This document shows, one piece after another, positions 1-8,365 of a stretch of DNA of 64,000 nucleotides. The position numbers and the translations under genes are program-made. Source of the DNA: Pontibacter kalidii (lineage in GTDB: Bacteria; Bacteroidota; Bacteroidia; Cytophagales; Hymenobacteraceae); contig NZ_CP111079.1 of assembly GCF_026278245.1 (NCBI RefSeq), forward strand, positions 4,044,501-4,108,500, written 5' to 3'. Below the pieces are notes generated by a model. It was not told the origin of the DNA, made no database searches, and saw only the letters and a program-made list of their open reading frames with translations. Within the stretch, counting starts at the first letter, position 1, and every line of letters starts with the position of its first letter.

Positions 1-40
1 CAAGAGGAGCCCGTGCCGGTAAGGTGCGGGCTCCTCTTTT
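1..40 (+). terminator. Rho-independent terminator of a gene left of the window
   Basis: An 11-bp stem pairs AGAGGAGCCCG (3-13) with CGGGCTCCTCT (27-37), followed by a T tract. It is oriented to end a plus-strand gene outside the window. The T tract runs into TTTATACTTT, an instance of the AAGTATA/TATACTT word found throughout the window. Confidence 0.75.
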
Positions 41-83
41 ATACTTTCGGCCATGTTAGCCGGGATTTTCGTATTTTTGTAGT

Positions 84-416
84 ATGATTCTGTATAATGA
101 GACGATAAGTATTGAAAACACGGTGGCCGATGAGTGGCTGCAGTGGATGCAGGAAGTTCATATTCCGGCAGTAATGGACACGGGTTACTTTCTGGGCAAC
201 CAGATCAGCCGCCTGATGCACGAGGTGGCCAATGACGGCACCACCTATGCCGTGCAGTATACCTGCCACAGCTTGGAAGACCTGGAAGAGTACCAGCGCG
301 AGCAGGCTCCTGAGATCGATCTGCGCCACCACGAGCGTTACCAGGGCAGGTATGTGGTGTTCCGCTCCATGCTGGAGGTGGTAGCCCGCGATGTAGAGCG
401 TAAGGGAGAGGAGTAA
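84..416 (+). CDS. DUF4286 family protein
   Basis: This 110-residue soluble protein is recognised as DUF4286, a small ferredoxin-like-fold family widespread in Bacteroidota with no established function. Visible features are the N-terminal MILYNETISI strand, a central helix, a YAVQYTCHSLEDL segment and a C-terminal RYVVFRSMLEVV strand. There is no signal peptide or membrane segment. The sequence TATTTTTG at 72-79 fits the Bacteroidota -7 consensus but lies only four bases before the start, so the transcript may be nearly leaderless; no clear -33 element is present. The gene converges on the GNAT gene and the two share a long hairpin. Confidence 0.88.
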   Translation: MILYNETISIENTVADEWLQWMQEVHIPAVMDTGYFLGNQISRLMHEVANDGTTYAVQYTCHSLEDLEEYQREQAPEIDLRHHERYQGRYVVFRSMLEVVARDVERKGEE

Positions 417-421
417 AGTAT

Positions 422-470
422 AAGGCAGCGGCGCCAGCGATTTTCTGCAAATCGCTGGCGCCGCTGCCTT
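422..470. terminator. Bidirectional terminator, perfect 22-bp inverted repeat
   Basis: A 22-bp perfect inverted repeat (422-443 with 449-470) encloses a 5-base loop between convergent genes. The AAGTATAAGG sequence immediately after the DUF4286 stop codon leads into the left arm. A long T tract is missing on the plus strand, so termination efficiency is uncertain. Confidence 0.65.
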
Positions 471-478
471 ATGTTAGG

Positions 479-949
479 TTAAGAGGCATACTGCCGTATC
501 TGCTCCTCGTTCAGGCTGCAGTTGATCCACTCACTGTCCAAAGCGGCGCCGATCTTCTTGTAAAAGGCAATGGCCGGCTCGTTCCACTCCAGCACCTGCC
601 ACTTAAAGCGCTTGGCGCCCGTGTCTTTTGCCTCCTGCGCCACCGCGTTAAACAGCCGCTTACCAATGCCGGTACGCCGCAGCCGCTCGGTTACCACCAG
701 GTCTTCCAGAAACAGCATCCTGCCTTTCCAGGTGGAGTAGGCCGTGTAGTATAAAGCAATGCCTACCACGCCTTCCTCGGTCTCAGCCACAAAAAACTTG
801 TAAATCGCGTTTTCGCCGAAGCCGTCACGCTCCATTTCCAGCAGCGTGTTGGTAACCTCATCCGGCGCCCGCTCATACGCCGCCAACTCCTTAATCAGCG
901 CATACACCTGCGGCAGATCATCTATCGTTCCTTTTCTTATCTCTATCAT
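479..949 (-). CDS. GNAT family N-acetyltransferase, diamine-acetyltransferase-like
   Basis: This 156-residue protein is predicted to transfer an acetyl group from acetyl-CoA to a small amine. The acetyl-CoA binding motif A is visible as LRRTGIGKRLF around residues 110-120, after strand FLEDLVVTE. The C-terminal part has the WNEPAIAFYKKIGA motif B pattern. The overall order, including the AYERAPDEV and STWKGRMLFLEDL segments, resembles spermidine/spermine acetyltransferases, so a polyamine or thialysine substrate is plausible but not shown. It is cytoplasmic and appears monocistronic. Confidence 0.88.
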   Translation of the reverse strand: MIEIRKGTIDDLPQVYALIKELAAYERAPDEVTNTLLEMERDGFGENAIYKFFVAETEEGVVGIALYYTAYSTWKGRMLFLEDLVVTERLRRTGIGKRLFNAVAQEAKDTGAKRFKWQVLEWNEPAIAFYKKIGAALDSEWINCSLNEEQIRQYAS

Positions 950-1061
950 GTTAATTGTTGATTGCTCCTTGTTGATTGTTTGGCCAGTGATGAAGGAGAC
1001 TTTACTGATGCATAAGCTCCTACATACTTTATAACTTCCAAACTTTCTAACCTTCTAACTC
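950..1061. repeat. Intergenic repeats: TTGATTGTT units and 8-bp-period CTAACTCT tract
   Basis: Just upstream of the GNAT gene is a short tract of TTGATTG-type units like those at 8298-8365. From about 1030, and running into the last bases of the thioesterase gene, there is a tandem tract with an 8-bp period (units such as CTAACTCT, CAAACTCC, TAAACTCT). Four similar tracts occur elsewhere in the window. Confidence 0.6.
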
Positions 1062-1823
1062 TCAAACTCCTAAACTCTCTAACTCCCAAACTGTCCTGGC
1101 TTGTACCAGTTCTTTACCGCTTTCCCGGCTGGTGAGCTTGTGCAAGTATGTACGACCCTCCGCTTCAGCTGGCGCCACAGCCGACACCACGGTATCGCCC
1201 AGTATACTTTCTGCTTTAAAGATGATATCTACCTCCTGCAGTTGCTTCTGTTCCAGCACCTCCAGTGGCAGCGTGTCCAGGGCCCACTGCAGGTAACGGG
1301 TGTTGGTTACGTGGCGGTTCAGGTCGATGTCGTGCCAGCGCACCGGCATTTGCTGCTCGTGCTGCGCCTCCTGCAGCTGTGGCAGCTTGCCCTTGGCAAA
1401 CGGAAGTGGCTCGCTTTCCGGCACAACCTCCAGGGCCATGATAAAATCGGGCACCGAGACGAGCTGCCGCTTCACCACATCCATCACCAGCCACACGCTG
1501 GTGGCCTGCCCCAGCAGTTCCCGCTCCTCGCTGTAAACCCTGAAATCGCGGTGCAGGAACACGCGCTCGCGCCCCGAGGCCCAGGTTTCCACAGTTAGCT
1601 TATCGTTATGGCCGGGGTAGCGGAACATTTCCACGCGCATGCGCTGCAGCACCCACGTCAGCCCCCGCTCCAGCAAATCGTACATCGAAATGCCCAGGTC
1701 GCGGGTGTTCTCCCAGGCGGCCTCCTGCATATAGCTTACCAATGCCGGCATGGTGGCCCTGCCCCGGTAGTCTATCTCGCCGGAGCGAACGGTAAACGCA
1801 CTTTCCCCTGCCCTTGATTTCAT
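1062..1823 (-). CDS. Acyl-ACP thioesterase (FatA/FatB-like double hotdog)
   Basis: This 253-residue cytoplasmic enzyme is predicted to hydrolyse acyl-ACP, releasing free fatty acid and ending chain elongation. The N-terminal hotdog (about 1-130) carries YRGRATMPALVSYMQEAAWENT and a LTVETWASG strand. The second hotdog (about 145-253) carries RWHDIDLNRHVTNTRYLQW, matching the conserved Asp/Asn/His active-site region of this family. Length fits single-chain bacterial acyl-ACP thioesterases. The extreme C-terminal codons lie inside the 8-bp-period repeat tract, so the last residues may be variable. Confidence 0.9.
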   Translation of the reverse strand: MKSRAGESAFTVRSGEIDYRGRATMPALVSYMQEAAWENTRDLGISMYDLLERGLTWVLQRMRVEMFRYPGHNDKLTVETWASGRERVFLHRDFRVYSEERELLGQATSVWLVMDVVKRQLVSVPDFIMALEVVPESEPLPFAKGKLPQLQEAQHEQQMPVRWHDIDLNRHVTNTRYLQWALDTLPLEVLEQKQLQEVDIIFKAESILGDTVVSAVAPAEAEGRTYLHKLTSRESGKELVQARTVWELESLGV

Positions 1824-1880
1824 AGCTCAGTTTATACTTGTCCGGATGCTAAGGTACGTAAGAATTGCGGCAGGCGCCAC

Positions 1881-1920
1881 CAAAAAACAAGAGCACACCT
1901 GTTGGTAGGGTGTGCTCTTG
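1881..1920 (-). terminator. Terminator of the first DUF5362 gene
   Basis: CAAGAGCACACC (1888-1899) pairs with GGTGTGCTCTTG (1909-1920). On the minus strand the stem is followed by six T residues (A tract at 1882-1887). Confidence 0.8.
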
Positions 1921-1943
1921 CTGTTGGCGCTCCTGCAATATAC

Positions 1944-2402
1944 TTACATCATGGCGCCAATGCCCACGCCCAGGAACATGAACAGCAGGCCCAGTGCGTA
2001 AAAGGCCAATACAATGATGGTGAGCACGCCTACAAACTTAAACAGCGACTTCAGGTTACTGAAGGAGACGGTGAGCATGTCCTCGTTCTGCAGGCGCAGC
2101 GCCTCCTGCATGCCACCGGAAAAGCGGTACAGGTAGAGCACCGGGAAGAAGTATAAAAGCGCAAACAGCAGGTAAAAAAACGTAAAGAAACTGCCAGCTG
2201 CGGTACCGGCCGACTCCTGGGGCAGAAACATCGTACTCATGGCGGCCCCTGCAAACAACCCGCCCGCTACCACTAGCCCAATTGCCACGAAACCGACTAT
2301 CGCCAGAAACCTCCCCCATTTTGCGACCTCCTTTAGATACCCTGCCGAGTGCGGCGTGATGTTAAGACGTGCCGGTGTATTGCCGTAAAGTTCTGTATTC
2401 AT
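1944..2402 (-). CDS. DUF5362 family membrane protein
   Basis: This 152-residue integral membrane protein has about four hydrophobic segments: roughly residues 30-55, 70-95 (FYLLFALLYFFPVLYLYRF) and 118-150. The central FFPVLYLYRFSGGMQEAL signature and the following amphipathic stretch are shared with the next gene upstream. The function of the family is unknown. The gene has its own terminator and is separated from its paralogue by a second one, so the pair may be transcribed independently. Confidence 0.82.
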   Translation of the reverse strand: MNTELYGNTPARLNITPHSAGYLKEVAKWGRFLAIVGFVAIGLVVAGGLFAGAAMSTMFLPQESAGTAAGSFFTFFYLLFALLYFFPVLYLYRFSGGMQEALRLQNEDMLTVSFSNLKSLFKFVGVLTIIVLAFYALGLLFMFLGVGIGAMM

Positions 2403-2495
2403 ATAAGTTTGTGCTTAGGTGAACATATACTACAAAGTATAAAAATTTTCCTATACTCCACCAACAACTCCCCTATTATCTCGCTTTTTTCATAT

Positions 2496-2526
2496 AAAAG
2501 AGCACCTCTTTCTGCAGCAGGTGCTC
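2496..2526 (-). terminator. Terminator of the second DUF5362 gene
   Basis: GAGCACCT (2500-2507) pairs with AGGTGCTC (2519-2526). The minus-strand continuation is T-rich (TTTTATATG, then six more T residues). The stem begins with the same GAGCAC bases as the terminator of the neighbouring paralogue. Confidence 0.7.
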
Positions 2527-2553
2527 CTTCTATACTGTAGCAGCGTTACTTTG

Positions 2554-3012
2554 TTAAAGTTCCAGCTCCGTTACCCCGGTGGCCAGCATCAGCAGCGAAA
2601 CGGCAAACAGCACCAGGAACAGCAGCAGCATAATCACCATAAACTTAAACAGGATCCGCAGCCTGCTGATGGCTTTGCCTACTTTCTGCCGGCTCCGCTC
2701 CTGCACCCCCTGCTGCATGCTTGAGGCAAAGTTGTAGAGGTACAGCGACGGGAAAAAGTATACTAGCGCCACAAAAGCATACACCACCAGCGTAAAGCCG
2801 GAGAGGCCCACGTCGGCGGCGCGCTCCTCCATACCCGGCGACTTTAGCATCTGCTGCATAAATAGCCCAAACACAAGTATAAACCCTGAGAGGATGAACC
2901 CCAGCACCGCCAGCACTTTGCCCCATTTGGCTGTGTCGGAAAGACTTTGGAGCAGACTCACGTCCAGGTAAAGCTCGTTGGGGCCTGTGTCATTATGTGT
3001 TTCTGGTCTCAT
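2554..3012 (-). CDS. DUF5362 family membrane protein, tandem paralogue
   Basis: This is a 152-residue paralogue of the 1944-2402 product, with the same length and topology and the shared pattern AKWGK.LA..GF near residue 30 and YFFPSLYLYNFASSMQ.G near residue 90. Hydrophobic segments fall at about 30-53, 75-100 and 125-148. The two genes probably arose by tandem duplication. No function is known for the family. The C-terminus is short and acidic (TGVTELEL). Confidence 0.82.
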   Translation of the reverse strand: MRPETHNDTGPNELYLDVSLLQSLSDTAKWGKVLAVLGFILSGFILVFGLFMQQMLKSPGMEERAADVGLSGFTLVVYAFVALVYFFPSLYLYNFASSMQQGVQERSRQKVGKAISRLRILFKFMVIMLLLFLVLFAVSLLMLATGVTELEL

Positions 3013-3186
3013 ACGGCAGGTTTATACGTTATAGGTTTATAGCTCTTCCTAAATATACTAAAAGGCATATACCAGAAACGGGTACGTTGTGGTTTCGTTT
3101 TAGTATGAACAAAATTAGCATAGCCTCGCTCGCCTCCGGCGAGTGTGAGCTATCCTGTGGCCTCCGGCTACTTTGCCCCTCCACCA

Positions 3187-3222
3187 ACAAAAAAGCCGCG
3201 CCACCTGATACAGGCGGCGCGG
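3187..3222 (-). terminator. Terminator of the prolyl oligopeptidase gene
   Basis: GCCGCGCC (3195-3202) pairs with GGCGCGGC (3215-3222). On the minus strand the hairpin is followed by a T tract (A-rich 3189-3194). Confidence 0.78.
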
Positions 3223-3251
3223 CAGAAGTATAGTTGGCAGATCTATACTTA

Positions 3252-5429
3252 CTATTGATTTTGTTGATACGGGTTCACGCCCATGTTCTCGTAAATGAAG
3301 GCATAGGTATCGGCATACTCCTGGATTACGAGTGAGGTAGGCTTACCGGCACCGTGCCCAGCGCGCACATCCACCCTGATTAAGTATGGATTGCCCGGAG
3401 CGCCCTTATCCTGCAGCTCAGAGATGAACTTGAACGAGTGCGCCGGCACCACGCGGTCGTCGTGGTCGGCGGTTTTTACCAGGGTAGCCGGGTATTTCAC
3501 GCCCTCTTTGATGTTGTGCAGCGGCGAGAAAGTATACAGGTTCTTGAACTGCGCCTCATCCTCTGATGAGCCGTACTCCGGCACCCACGCCCAGCCGATG
3601 GTGAATTTGTGGAAGCGCAGCATGTCCATTACGCCTACCGCAGGCAGGGCTACTTTGGCCAGTTCCGGGCGCTGCGTCATAAAGGCGCCTACCAGCAAAC
3701 CGCCGTTAGAGCCACCGGCCACAGCCAGTCTCTCCGACGAAGTATACTTCTGGTCGATCAGGTATTCGGCAGCCGCAATGAAGTCGTCGAATACGTTTTG
3801 CTTGTTTGGCGTCATGCCGGCTTTGTGCCAGTCTTCGCCGTACTCGCCGCCACCGCGCAGGTTCGGCATGGCATACACGCCGCCGTTCTCCAGCCACAAC
3901 ATGTTGGCAATGCTAAAGCTTGGTGTCATCGAGATGTTAAAGCCGCCGTAGGCGTACAGGTAGGTCGGATTGGTGCCGTCCAGCTTCAGGCCTTTTTTGT
4001 GCACGATGAACATCGGAACCTTGGTGCCATCCTTGGAAGTATAAAACACCTGCTTCGTTTCAAAGGCATCGGTATTTACGTTTACCTCCGTTTTGCGGAA
4101 CTGCGTTACCTTGTTGTTTGGCACGTCGTAGCGGTAGATGGTGGGTGGGTAGGTGAAGGAGGTGAAGGTGAAGAACACTTCTTTATCGCTCTGCTTGCCG
4201 TTAAAGCCACTCACGGTGCCCAGCGTTGGCAGCTCCACCGTGTTCAGGCGCTTGCCTGCTTGGTCAAACACCACTACCTGGCTGGTAGCGTCTTTCATAT
4301 AGGTGGCAATGATGCGGCCGCCCACGGCAGACACGCCCTGCAGCACATTCTCCGACTCCGGCACAATCACCTTCCAGTGCTGCTCCTGCGGTTTTTTCGG
4401 GTCGATCATCACCAGGCGGTAGCGCGGCGCATTCTTGTTCGTCATCACCAGCAGCTGATCGCCGAAGTTATCCACCACATTATACTCGCTCTCAAAGTTA
4501 TCCACAATCGGTTTGATGGTGGATTTCGGATCCTTCAGGTCTTTGTAGTATAAAGCGTTGGCCCCGCTCGCTCCCTCCGACACGTTCAGGATCAGGAAAC
4601 GCTCGTCATCCGTGGTCTGGCCGTAGAAGTTGCGCAGCGCGTTCTGCTTATCCTCATACACCAGTTGGTCCTGGCTCTGCGGTGTGCCTACTTTGTGGTA
4701 GTATACTTTGTGGTACTCGTTCTTGTTGGCCAGCTTGTTACCCTCGGTCGGGGCATCGTAGCGGCTGTAGAAGAAGCCGTTGCCGCTCCAGCTCGGGCCC
4801 GAGAACTTCACCCACTCCAGCTGGTCGTCCAGCTTCTTGCCGGTGGCCGTTTCCATCACATGGTAGGTGTTCCAGTCGGAGCCGCCGCTCGAGGTGCCGT
4901 AGGCCAGGTATTTGCCGTCTTTCGAAAACTGCAGCGCCGTCAGGGCCACAGTACCGTCGTCGCTCAGCTTATTCGGGTCGAAGAACACCTTTGGCTCAGC
5001 CTCCAGGCTCTCCTGCACGTACAGCACGCTCTGGTTCTGCAGGCCATCGTTCTTAAAGAAATAGTACTTGCCGCCCTCTTTAAACGGAGCGCCATACTTG
5101 GGGTAGTTCCAGATCTCAGTGAGGCGGTCCTTGATGTTATCGCGGAAGTCGATGCTGCTCAGGTATCCCTGCGTTACCTCGTTCTGCTGCGCGATCCACT
5201 CGTCCAGCTCCTCGTTGTGCTCTTCCTGCCAGCGGTACGGGTCGGCCACTTTCGTGCCGAAGTAATCGTCTATGTGATCTATCTTCTTAGTATCGGGGTA
5301 ATTAAGCGCCTGTTCAGTGGCGGTTGTCTCTGTCGTCATGCCTGTGGCAGTTGTATCGGTTTGGGATGATGAGCAGGCCGACACAGCCGTGAGGCTGCCG
5401 GCCAGCAGAAATACAGTTGTTTTTTTCAT
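3252..5429 (-). CDS. Prolyl oligopeptidase family serine peptidase (S9A), lipoprotein
   Basis: This 725-residue S9 peptidase is predicted to cleave short proline-containing peptides outside the cytoplasm. The N-terminus is a lipoprotein signal with lipobox AVSAC near residue 19. A mature N-terminal segment with YPDTKKIDHIDDYFG and DPYRWQEE is typical of prolyl endopeptidases and is followed by a beta-propeller (about 95-460). The C-terminal alpha/beta hydrolase has nucleophile Ser574 in GGSNGG, Asp in ADHDDRVVP (about 658) and His692 in RAGHGAGKP, so the triad is complete. Length fits the family. The lipobox implies periplasmic or outer-membrane anchoring. It is monocistronic. Confidence 0.95.
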   Translation of the reverse strand: MKKTTVFLLAGSLTAVSACSSSQTDTTATGMTTETTATEQALNYPDTKKIDHIDDYFGTKVADPYRWQEEHNEELDEWIAQQNEVTQGYLSSIDFRDNIKDRLTEIWNYPKYGAPFKEGGKYYFFKNDGLQNQSVLYVQESLEAEPKVFFDPNKLSDDGTVALTALQFSKDGKYLAYGTSSGGSDWNTYHVMETATGKKLDDQLEWVKFSGPSWSGNGFFYSRYDAPTEGNKLANKNEYHKVYYHKVGTPQSQDQLVYEDKQNALRNFYGQTTDDERFLILNVSEGASGANALYYKDLKDPKSTIKPIVDNFESEYNVVDNFGDQLLVMTNKNAPRYRLVMIDPKKPQEQHWKVIVPESENVLQGVSAVGGRIIATYMKDATSQVVVFDQAGKRLNTVELPTLGTVSGFNGKQSDKEVFFTFTSFTYPPTIYRYDVPNNKVTQFRKTEVNVNTDAFETKQVFYTSKDGTKVPMFIVHKKGLKLDGTNPTYLYAYGGFNISMTPSFSIANMLWLENGGVYAMPNLRGGGEYGEDWHKAGMTPNKQNVFDDFIAAAEYLIDQKYTSSERLAVAGGSNGGLLVGAFMTQRPELAKVALPAVGVMDMLRFHKFTIGWAWVPEYGSSEDEAQFKNLYTFSPLHNIKEGVKYPATLVKTADHDDRVVPAHSFKFISELQDKGAPGNPYLIRVDVRAGHGAGKPTSLVIQEYADTYAFIYENMGVNPYQQNQ

Positions 5430-5600
5430 AAGTGTTTAGTCTGGTGATTTGTTTCAGGTTTTGGCGAAAACCGACGACACAAGTTACGAAAAATATGCCA
5501 CAATCTGCTCCCGGCAACCCTTGCGGCGACAGGCAGTATACTATAAATCCGCGCGAAAAAATTCTGGTAGCGCTGGTATACAAGCGATTTATTTTGCGTT

Positions 5601-5608
5601 TACTTTTG
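5601..5608 (+). promoter_or_regulatory. Possible -7 promoter box for the 2OG oxygenase gene
   Basis: TACTTTTG matches the Bacteroidota -7 consensus TAnnTTTG and would give a leader of about 37 bases. No good TTTG-type -33 element is seen at the usual spacing of about 19-21 bases, so support is partial. Confidence 0.3.
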
Positions 5609-5651
5609 CAGGCTTTTCTCCTGACATAGAGACAAGTATAGCATTTTACGG

Positions 5652-6308
5652 ATGAAAGAAGAAGAGTTAGAAGAAAAGCTGCTACTCAAGTTTGAACAGA
5701 TCGCCGACAGGCTTTCTGAGAAGGGATACGCCATTGTCGACAATTTCCTGGAGCCGCAGGAGGTGCGTAACCTGCTGGAGGTGCTCGCGCACCACAAGGA
5801 GCAGGGCACGTTCAAGAAAGCCGGCATCGGCTCTGCCGACCGTGTAGTGGTAGACAAGGAAGTGCGCGGCGACTATATCCGCTGGATAGAGCCATCAGAG
5901 GCGCTACCGCCCACCCAGGTGTTCCTCGACCGCATGGACGAGGTGATGCGCTATATCAACCGCACCTGCTTCTTGGGCCTCAAGGACTATGAGTTCCACT
6001 TCACAGTATACCCGCCGGGCACCGTATATCAGCGCCACATCGATCAGTTTAAGGAAAACGACCACCGTCGCCTGTCTTTCATCTGCTATCTGAATGAGAG
6101 CTGGCTGCCCGAGCACGGCGGCAACCTGCGTTTATACTTGCCGCAGGAGGATGGTTCCGAAGAGGAAGTGGATATCCTGCCGATCGCCGGCCGCCTGGCC
6201 TGCTTCAGAGCGGATATGATCCCGCACGAGGTGCTGGTGGCCACCCGCCACCGCTACAGCCTCACCGGCTGGATGCTGGACCAATTGAACGAGCTGACGT
6301 TTTTGTAG
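5652..6308 (+). CDS. 2OG-Fe(II) oxygenase, prolyl-4-hydroxylase-like
   Basis: This 218-residue cytoplasmic protein is predicted to be a non-haem iron, 2-oxoglutarate-dependent dioxygenase. The iron ligands are visible as HxD in YQRHIDQF (about residues 135-142) and a distal His in MIPHEV (about 196). RHRYSLTGW carries the Arg expected to hold 2-oxoglutarate. The SFICYLNESWLPEHGGNLRLY strand pair is typical of the SM-20/prolyl hydroxylase branch. The first 30 residues are a charged helix (many Glu and Lys). The substrate is unknown; hydroxylation of a protein proline is the closest family analogy. Confidence 0.88.
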   Translation: MKEEELEEKLLLKFEQIADRLSEKGYAIVDNFLEPQEVRNLLEVLAHHKEQGTFKKAGIGSADRVVVDKEVRGDYIRWIEPSEALPPTQVFLDRMDEVMRYINRTCFLGLKDYEFHFTVYPPGTVYQRHIDQFKENDHRRLSFICYLNESWLPEHGGNLRLYLPQEDGSEEEVDILPIAGRLACFRADMIPHEVLVATRHRYSLTGWMLDQLNELTFL

Positions 6309-6339
6309 TTCGGTAGCACGTAGCCCGTATCAGGTATCA

Positions 6340-6450
6340 CGATTGTGATATCGTACACTTAGACAAAAGACCACTTGACAAAGGACTATTTAGACTGCAC
6401 CTGTTATGTAGATCTTTTGTCTTTTGTCACAAAGTCTATTGTCCCAGGTC
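6340..6450. repeat. Intergenic paired repeat with ACAAAAG / CTTTTGT arms
   Basis: Copies of GACAAAAGACC and GACAAAGGAC on the left face GTCTTTTGTC and AAAGTCTATTGTCC on the right, making a loose inverted repeat between convergent genes. A second copy of the same design lies at 46170-46277. No ORF is present. Confidence 0.55.
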
Positions 6451-6474
6451 GAGATACGTGCTACGCCTAAAAAC

Positions 6475-7476
6475 CTACTGTCCGAAATTAATCTCTGTGC
6501 TGTCGCCGATGTTGAGGCTGTGGCTGAAGCCCTTGAAGGAGGCATCGCTGCCGATGATAGAGTCGTGCATCACAGCGAAACGCAGCTCGGAATAAGAACC
6601 GATAATGGAATTGCTCAGCACGCAGTTGGTAATAGTGGTGCTATCGCCGATAGCTACATTGGGACCAATGATAGAGTTCGTGATGGTGCAGCCCTCGCCT
6701 ATACTTACCGGCGGGATGATGATGCAGCCCGGGCAAAGCCTGCTGTAATCGCGCTCGCGGAACTTAGGGCGGCTGAGCAGCGTGGCGTTGGCCTGCAGCA
6801 GCGTCTCCTTGCGGCCGCAGTCAAACCAGTGGTCCACACTCCAGGGCACCATCTTCTCCCCGTTCTTGATCATGTGCATCAGGGCATCGGTCAGGTGATA
6901 CTCGCCCTGGGTTTTCACGTCCTCTGTTATGATGTGCTGCAACGAAGCAATGAGTTTCTGCGGATGCACGATCTTGTAAAGCCCCACCAGCGCAAAGTTC
7001 GACTTCGGAATCTTCGGCTTCTCCACCACCTTCACCACAAACTCATCGTGGCCCATCTCGGTAACACCAAAAAGTGACGGCTTGGCCACCTTCTTGACGC
7101 CCAGCACCGAGTATGGCGCCTGTATGATGGCTTCCAGGTCTACGTCCACAATGGCATCGCCGAGCATGATCAGCACACTCTCCTCGCCCTCGAAAGTATG
7201 GCGCGCCACCCACAGCGCATGCCCCAGGCCCTCACGCGGTTCCTGCACCACAAACTCGGCCTTCGCCTGCGGGTACTTCTGTCGCACGTAGCGCTCCACC
7301 TTCTCGCCTAAGTACCCGATGATGAACACGAAGTCGTCTATACCCGCCTCCAGCAGTTTATCTATAATATGGCCCAGTATGGTATTATCGGCCACAGGCA
7401 CTAGCGACTTAGGCTGCGTGTGCGTGTGCGGCCGAAGCTTTGAACCAACGCCAGCTACAGGTATAATTGCTTTCAT
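6475..7476 (-). CDS. Nucleotidyltransferase with C-terminal beta-helix (sugar-1-phosphate NTP transferase)
   Basis: This 333-residue protein is predicted to activate a sugar 1-phosphate with an NTP, probably glucose-1-phosphate, for envelope polysaccharide synthesis. The N-terminal Rossmann domain starts MKAIIPVAGVGSKLRPHT, a variant of the GxGTRLxP signature, followed by QPKSLVPVADNTILGHII. The acidic metal site is in MLGDAIVDVDLE (about 110). Hexapeptide-type repeats (NSIIGPNVAIGDSTTITNCVL) form a left-handed beta-helix at about 255-330. The exact nucleotide and sugar cannot be fixed from sequence. The gene stands alone between a repeat and the divergent lemA operon. Confidence 0.88.
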   Translation of the reverse strand: MKAIIPVAGVGSKLRPHTHTQPKSLVPVADNTILGHIIDKLLEAGIDDFVFIIGYLGEKVERYVRQKYPQAKAEFVVQEPREGLGHALWVARHTFEGEESVLIMLGDAIVDVDLEAIIQAPYSVLGVKKVAKPSLFGVTEMGHDEFVVKVVEKPKIPKSNFALVGLYKIVHPQKLIASLQHIITEDVKTQGEYHLTDALMHMIKNGEKMVPWSVDHWFDCGRKETLLQANATLLSRPKFRERDYSRLCPGCIIIPPVSIGEGCTITNSIIGPNVAIGDSTTITNCVLSNSIIGSYSELRFAVMHDSIIGSDASFKGFSHSLNIGDSTEINFGQ

Positions 7477-7718
7477 CCACTATACATTTCCTGCAATATA
7501 TTGATTTTATCTCATAAAGTAAAGGCTGCCAGGTAGTAGCACCGCAATAAAAACAGACAATTCTTGCCTGCAACGGCGGCACTTCTAAACCTTTAAACAT
7601 AGCTTCCTGTTAATTTTTACATATTTACTGCCCTTGTCTAACAAGCGTTTGTTAAATTCGTACTCATATCGCCTTCCCGGCATACAAAAGCGTATAGTTT
7701 AAATATAGACTAAAAACC

Positions 7719-8297
7719 ATGAAAAGACTGTTTTTTTACCTCATCGGATTCGTGATGATCAGTTCCTTGTCGTCGTGTGGCTACAACACAATGGTGCAGA
7801 AAGATGAGACGGTGGAATCCCAATGGGCCAACGTGCAGAACGCTTACCAGCGCCGCGCCGACCTGGTTCCGAACCTGGTGAACACAGTAAAGGGAGCCGC
7901 CAACTTCGAGCGCGAAACCCTTACTGACGTGATTGAGGCCCGAGCCAAGGCCACCAGCGTCAACATCAGCCCCGACAACCTCACCCCCGAGAATATTGAG
8001 CGCTTCCAGCAGGCACAGGGCGAGCTGAGCGGTGCCTTGAGCCGCTTGCTGGTATCCGTAGAGAGATACCCGGAGCTGAAGGCGAACCAGAACTTCCTGG
8101 AGCTGCAGGCGCAGCTGGAGGGCACCGAAAACCGCATTGCCGTGGAACGGCGCAAGTTTAACGAGACCGTCCAGGACTATAACTCCTACATCCGCTCTTT
8201 CCCGCGCAACCTGATAGCCGGCATGTTCGATTTCGAGCGGAAGGGCTATTTCGAAGCAGAGGCCGGCGCCCAGCAGGCTCCTACGGTGGAATTTTAA
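7719..8297 (+). CDS. lemA: LemA family lipoprotein
   Basis: This 192-residue LemA family protein begins with a lipoprotein-type signal (lipobox LSSC, Cys20). The family hallmark follows: VESQWANVQNAYQRRADLVPNLVNTVKG, then long helices to about 160. LemA proteins are membrane-anchored helical bundles of unclear molecular role. Here the gene leads a three-gene set with two TPM-domain proteins, an arrangement common in Bacteroidota, which suggests a shared envelope function. The AT-rich upstream region starts well clear of the divergent nucleotidyltransferase gene. Confidence 0.93.
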   Translation: MKRLFFYLIGFVMISSLSSCGYNTMVQKDETVESQWANVQNAYQRRADLVPNLVNTVKGAANFERETLTDVIEARAKATSVNISPDNLTPENIERFQQAQGELSGALSRLLVSVERYPELKANQNFLELQAQLEGTENRIAVERRKFNETVQDYNSYIRSFPRNLIAGMFDFERKGYFEAEAGAQQAPTVEF

Positions 8298-8365
8298 TTG
8301 CTGATTGTTAGTTGCTGATTGTTTTTCTGAGCACTAACAACAATTAACTATCAACAATCAAACCT
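8298..8365. repeat. TTGATTGTT / AACAATCAA inverted repeat between lemA and TPM gene
   Basis: Units such as GCTGATTGTTAGTTGCTGATTG on the left are mirrored by ACAACAATTAAC and ATCAACAATC on the right. The repeat sits inside the presumed operon and could form a hairpin. A related block precedes the GNAT gene near 950. Confidence 0.5.

Noticed and set aside
3609..4553. Plus-strand ORF of 314 codons over the prolyl oligopeptidase gene
   Set aside because: Antisense shadow without motifs; the sense frame has an intact catalytic triad.
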